Source: a virus. Taken from it: a stretch of 22,746 bases of DNA. Where the stretch lies: positions 1 to 22,746 of the IMG/VR virus record IMGVR_UViG_3300046011_007256; one strand, written 5' to 3'. The notes beneath the pieces are model-generated. The model saw nothing but the letters and a program-made list of their open reading frames with translations. It did not search any database and was not told the DNA's origin. Positions 22,465 to 22,746 of the stretch are shown here, piece after piece. How positions within the stretch are numbered: position 1 is the stretch's first letter; every line of letters begins with the position of its first letter. Made by a program: the position numbers and the translations under genes.

Positions 22465-22746
22465 TGACTAAAGATGAACTAAAGGAAAAAATCAAAGTAC
22501 TTGTTAAACAAGTATACAAACCAGAAATACTAACTGGTAATGAGAGAATATCCTTAGATGCAGCCAAATTTCCTGTATTAGAAAAATTTCCTGAATTAAA
22601 AGAAATTATTGTTAATTTATTAACTCAACAATATGAAATATTTGTAACCGACATTCAATGGGTTGCTCCAAAACCAACTACTTTTAGAGTTATACTTGGA
22701 AATGGTGAAAATTTTATGTTAACTTATTCTCCAAGAAGTTGGGTTG
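22464..22746 (+). CDS. Hypothetical protein, truncated by window end
   Basis: An open frame from the ATG at 22464, which shares its A with the preceding TAA stop, through the last base: 94 complete codons, with no stop reached. The N-terminus (T-K-D-E-L-K-E-K-I-K-V-L-V-K-Q-V-Y-K) is an amphipathic helix like the internal S-E-L-K-E-M-I-K-E-E helices of upstream genes. The rest (F-P-V-L-E-K-F-P-E-L-K, then F-V-T-D-I-Q-W-V-A-P-K-P, then F-R-V-I-L-G-N-G-E-N-F) is alpha followed by beta strands, probably one small domain. The function is not recognised; it may be another member of the leader-bearing group. Confidence 0.5.
   Translation, partial: MTKDELKEKIKVLVKQVYKPEILTGNERISLDAAKFPVLEKFPELKEIIVNLLTQQYEIFVTDIQWVAPKPTTFRVILGNGENFMLTYSPRSWV

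Noticed and set aside
1-22746. tRNA genes, CRISPR arrays, integrase or attachment sites
   Set aside because: No cloverleaf-like, regularly spaced or integrase-like sequence was seen on either strand by reading; a tRNA scan was not possible.

Overview
The window is a dense, single-strand (+) stretch of a lytic tailed phage genome, most probably a T4-like myovirus infecting a member of the Bacteroidota. The phage assignment rests on a baseplate-wedge C-terminus, a run of Ser/Thr/Gly/Asn-rich virion proteins, a T4 gp61-type primase (zinc finger plus Toprim), GIY-YIG nucleases, and very tight gene packing with ATGA or TAATG junctions. The host suggestion rests on AT-rich DNA (roughly 30% GC by eye), the almost complete absence of Shine-Dalgarno sequences (starts are preceded by A-rich, G-poor leaders), and a small protein resembling the Bacteroidota histone H1-like family Hc1. 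It is an inference, not a proof. The standard genetic code is used, with TAA, TGA and TAG stops all present.

Layout. (1) 1-9665: tail/baseplate module. It holds the C-terminus of a gp6/J-like baseplate wedge protein, a DNRLRE-like beta protein, a small coiled-coil protein, a 1641-residue protein with a tail-protein-I-like segment and a LamG-like domain, a conserved 219-residue virion protein, and two structural proteins sharing a C-terminal domain. (2) 9667-10825: two adjacent GIY-YIG proteins. One is a stand-alone endonuclease-like protein and the other a typical homing endonuclease with NUMOD-type DNA-binding repeats. (3) 10861-11709: three small proteins with short helical leader peptides. 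(4) 11764-13481: DNA primase and a RecB/Cas4-like PD-(D/E)XK nuclease, translationally coupled. (5) 13516-16352: a P-loop kinase, a small helical protein, a nucleotidyltransferase/zinc-ribbon/metallopeptidase fusion, and a HAD nucleotidase-like protein. (6) 16342-22746: helical, charged multi-module proteins of unknown function, a zinc-ribbon protein, a membrane-anchored GAF-like protein, the histone-like protein, and a truncated final gene.

The most interesting signal is that many genes between 10861 and 20817 begin with a short amphipathic leader followed by (L/I)-x-E before G, A, N, D or T. Three unrelated proteins share the near-identical leader F-D-L-K-K-x-(L/I)-(L/V/I)-E-N, with an (L/I)xE site at residues 20-23. 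T4 internal head proteins carry capsid-targeting propeptides removed by the gp21 prohead protease at (L/I)xE sites. The inference is that this block encodes proteins, some of them enzymes, packaged inside the capsid and injected with the DNA. A second signal is a recurring TATTTATA-like element placed 4-16 bases upstream of several start codons, a candidate phage-specific promoter motif.

No tRNA, CRISPR array, insertion sequence or integrase was seen, and no gene-free stretch exceeds about 60 bases.
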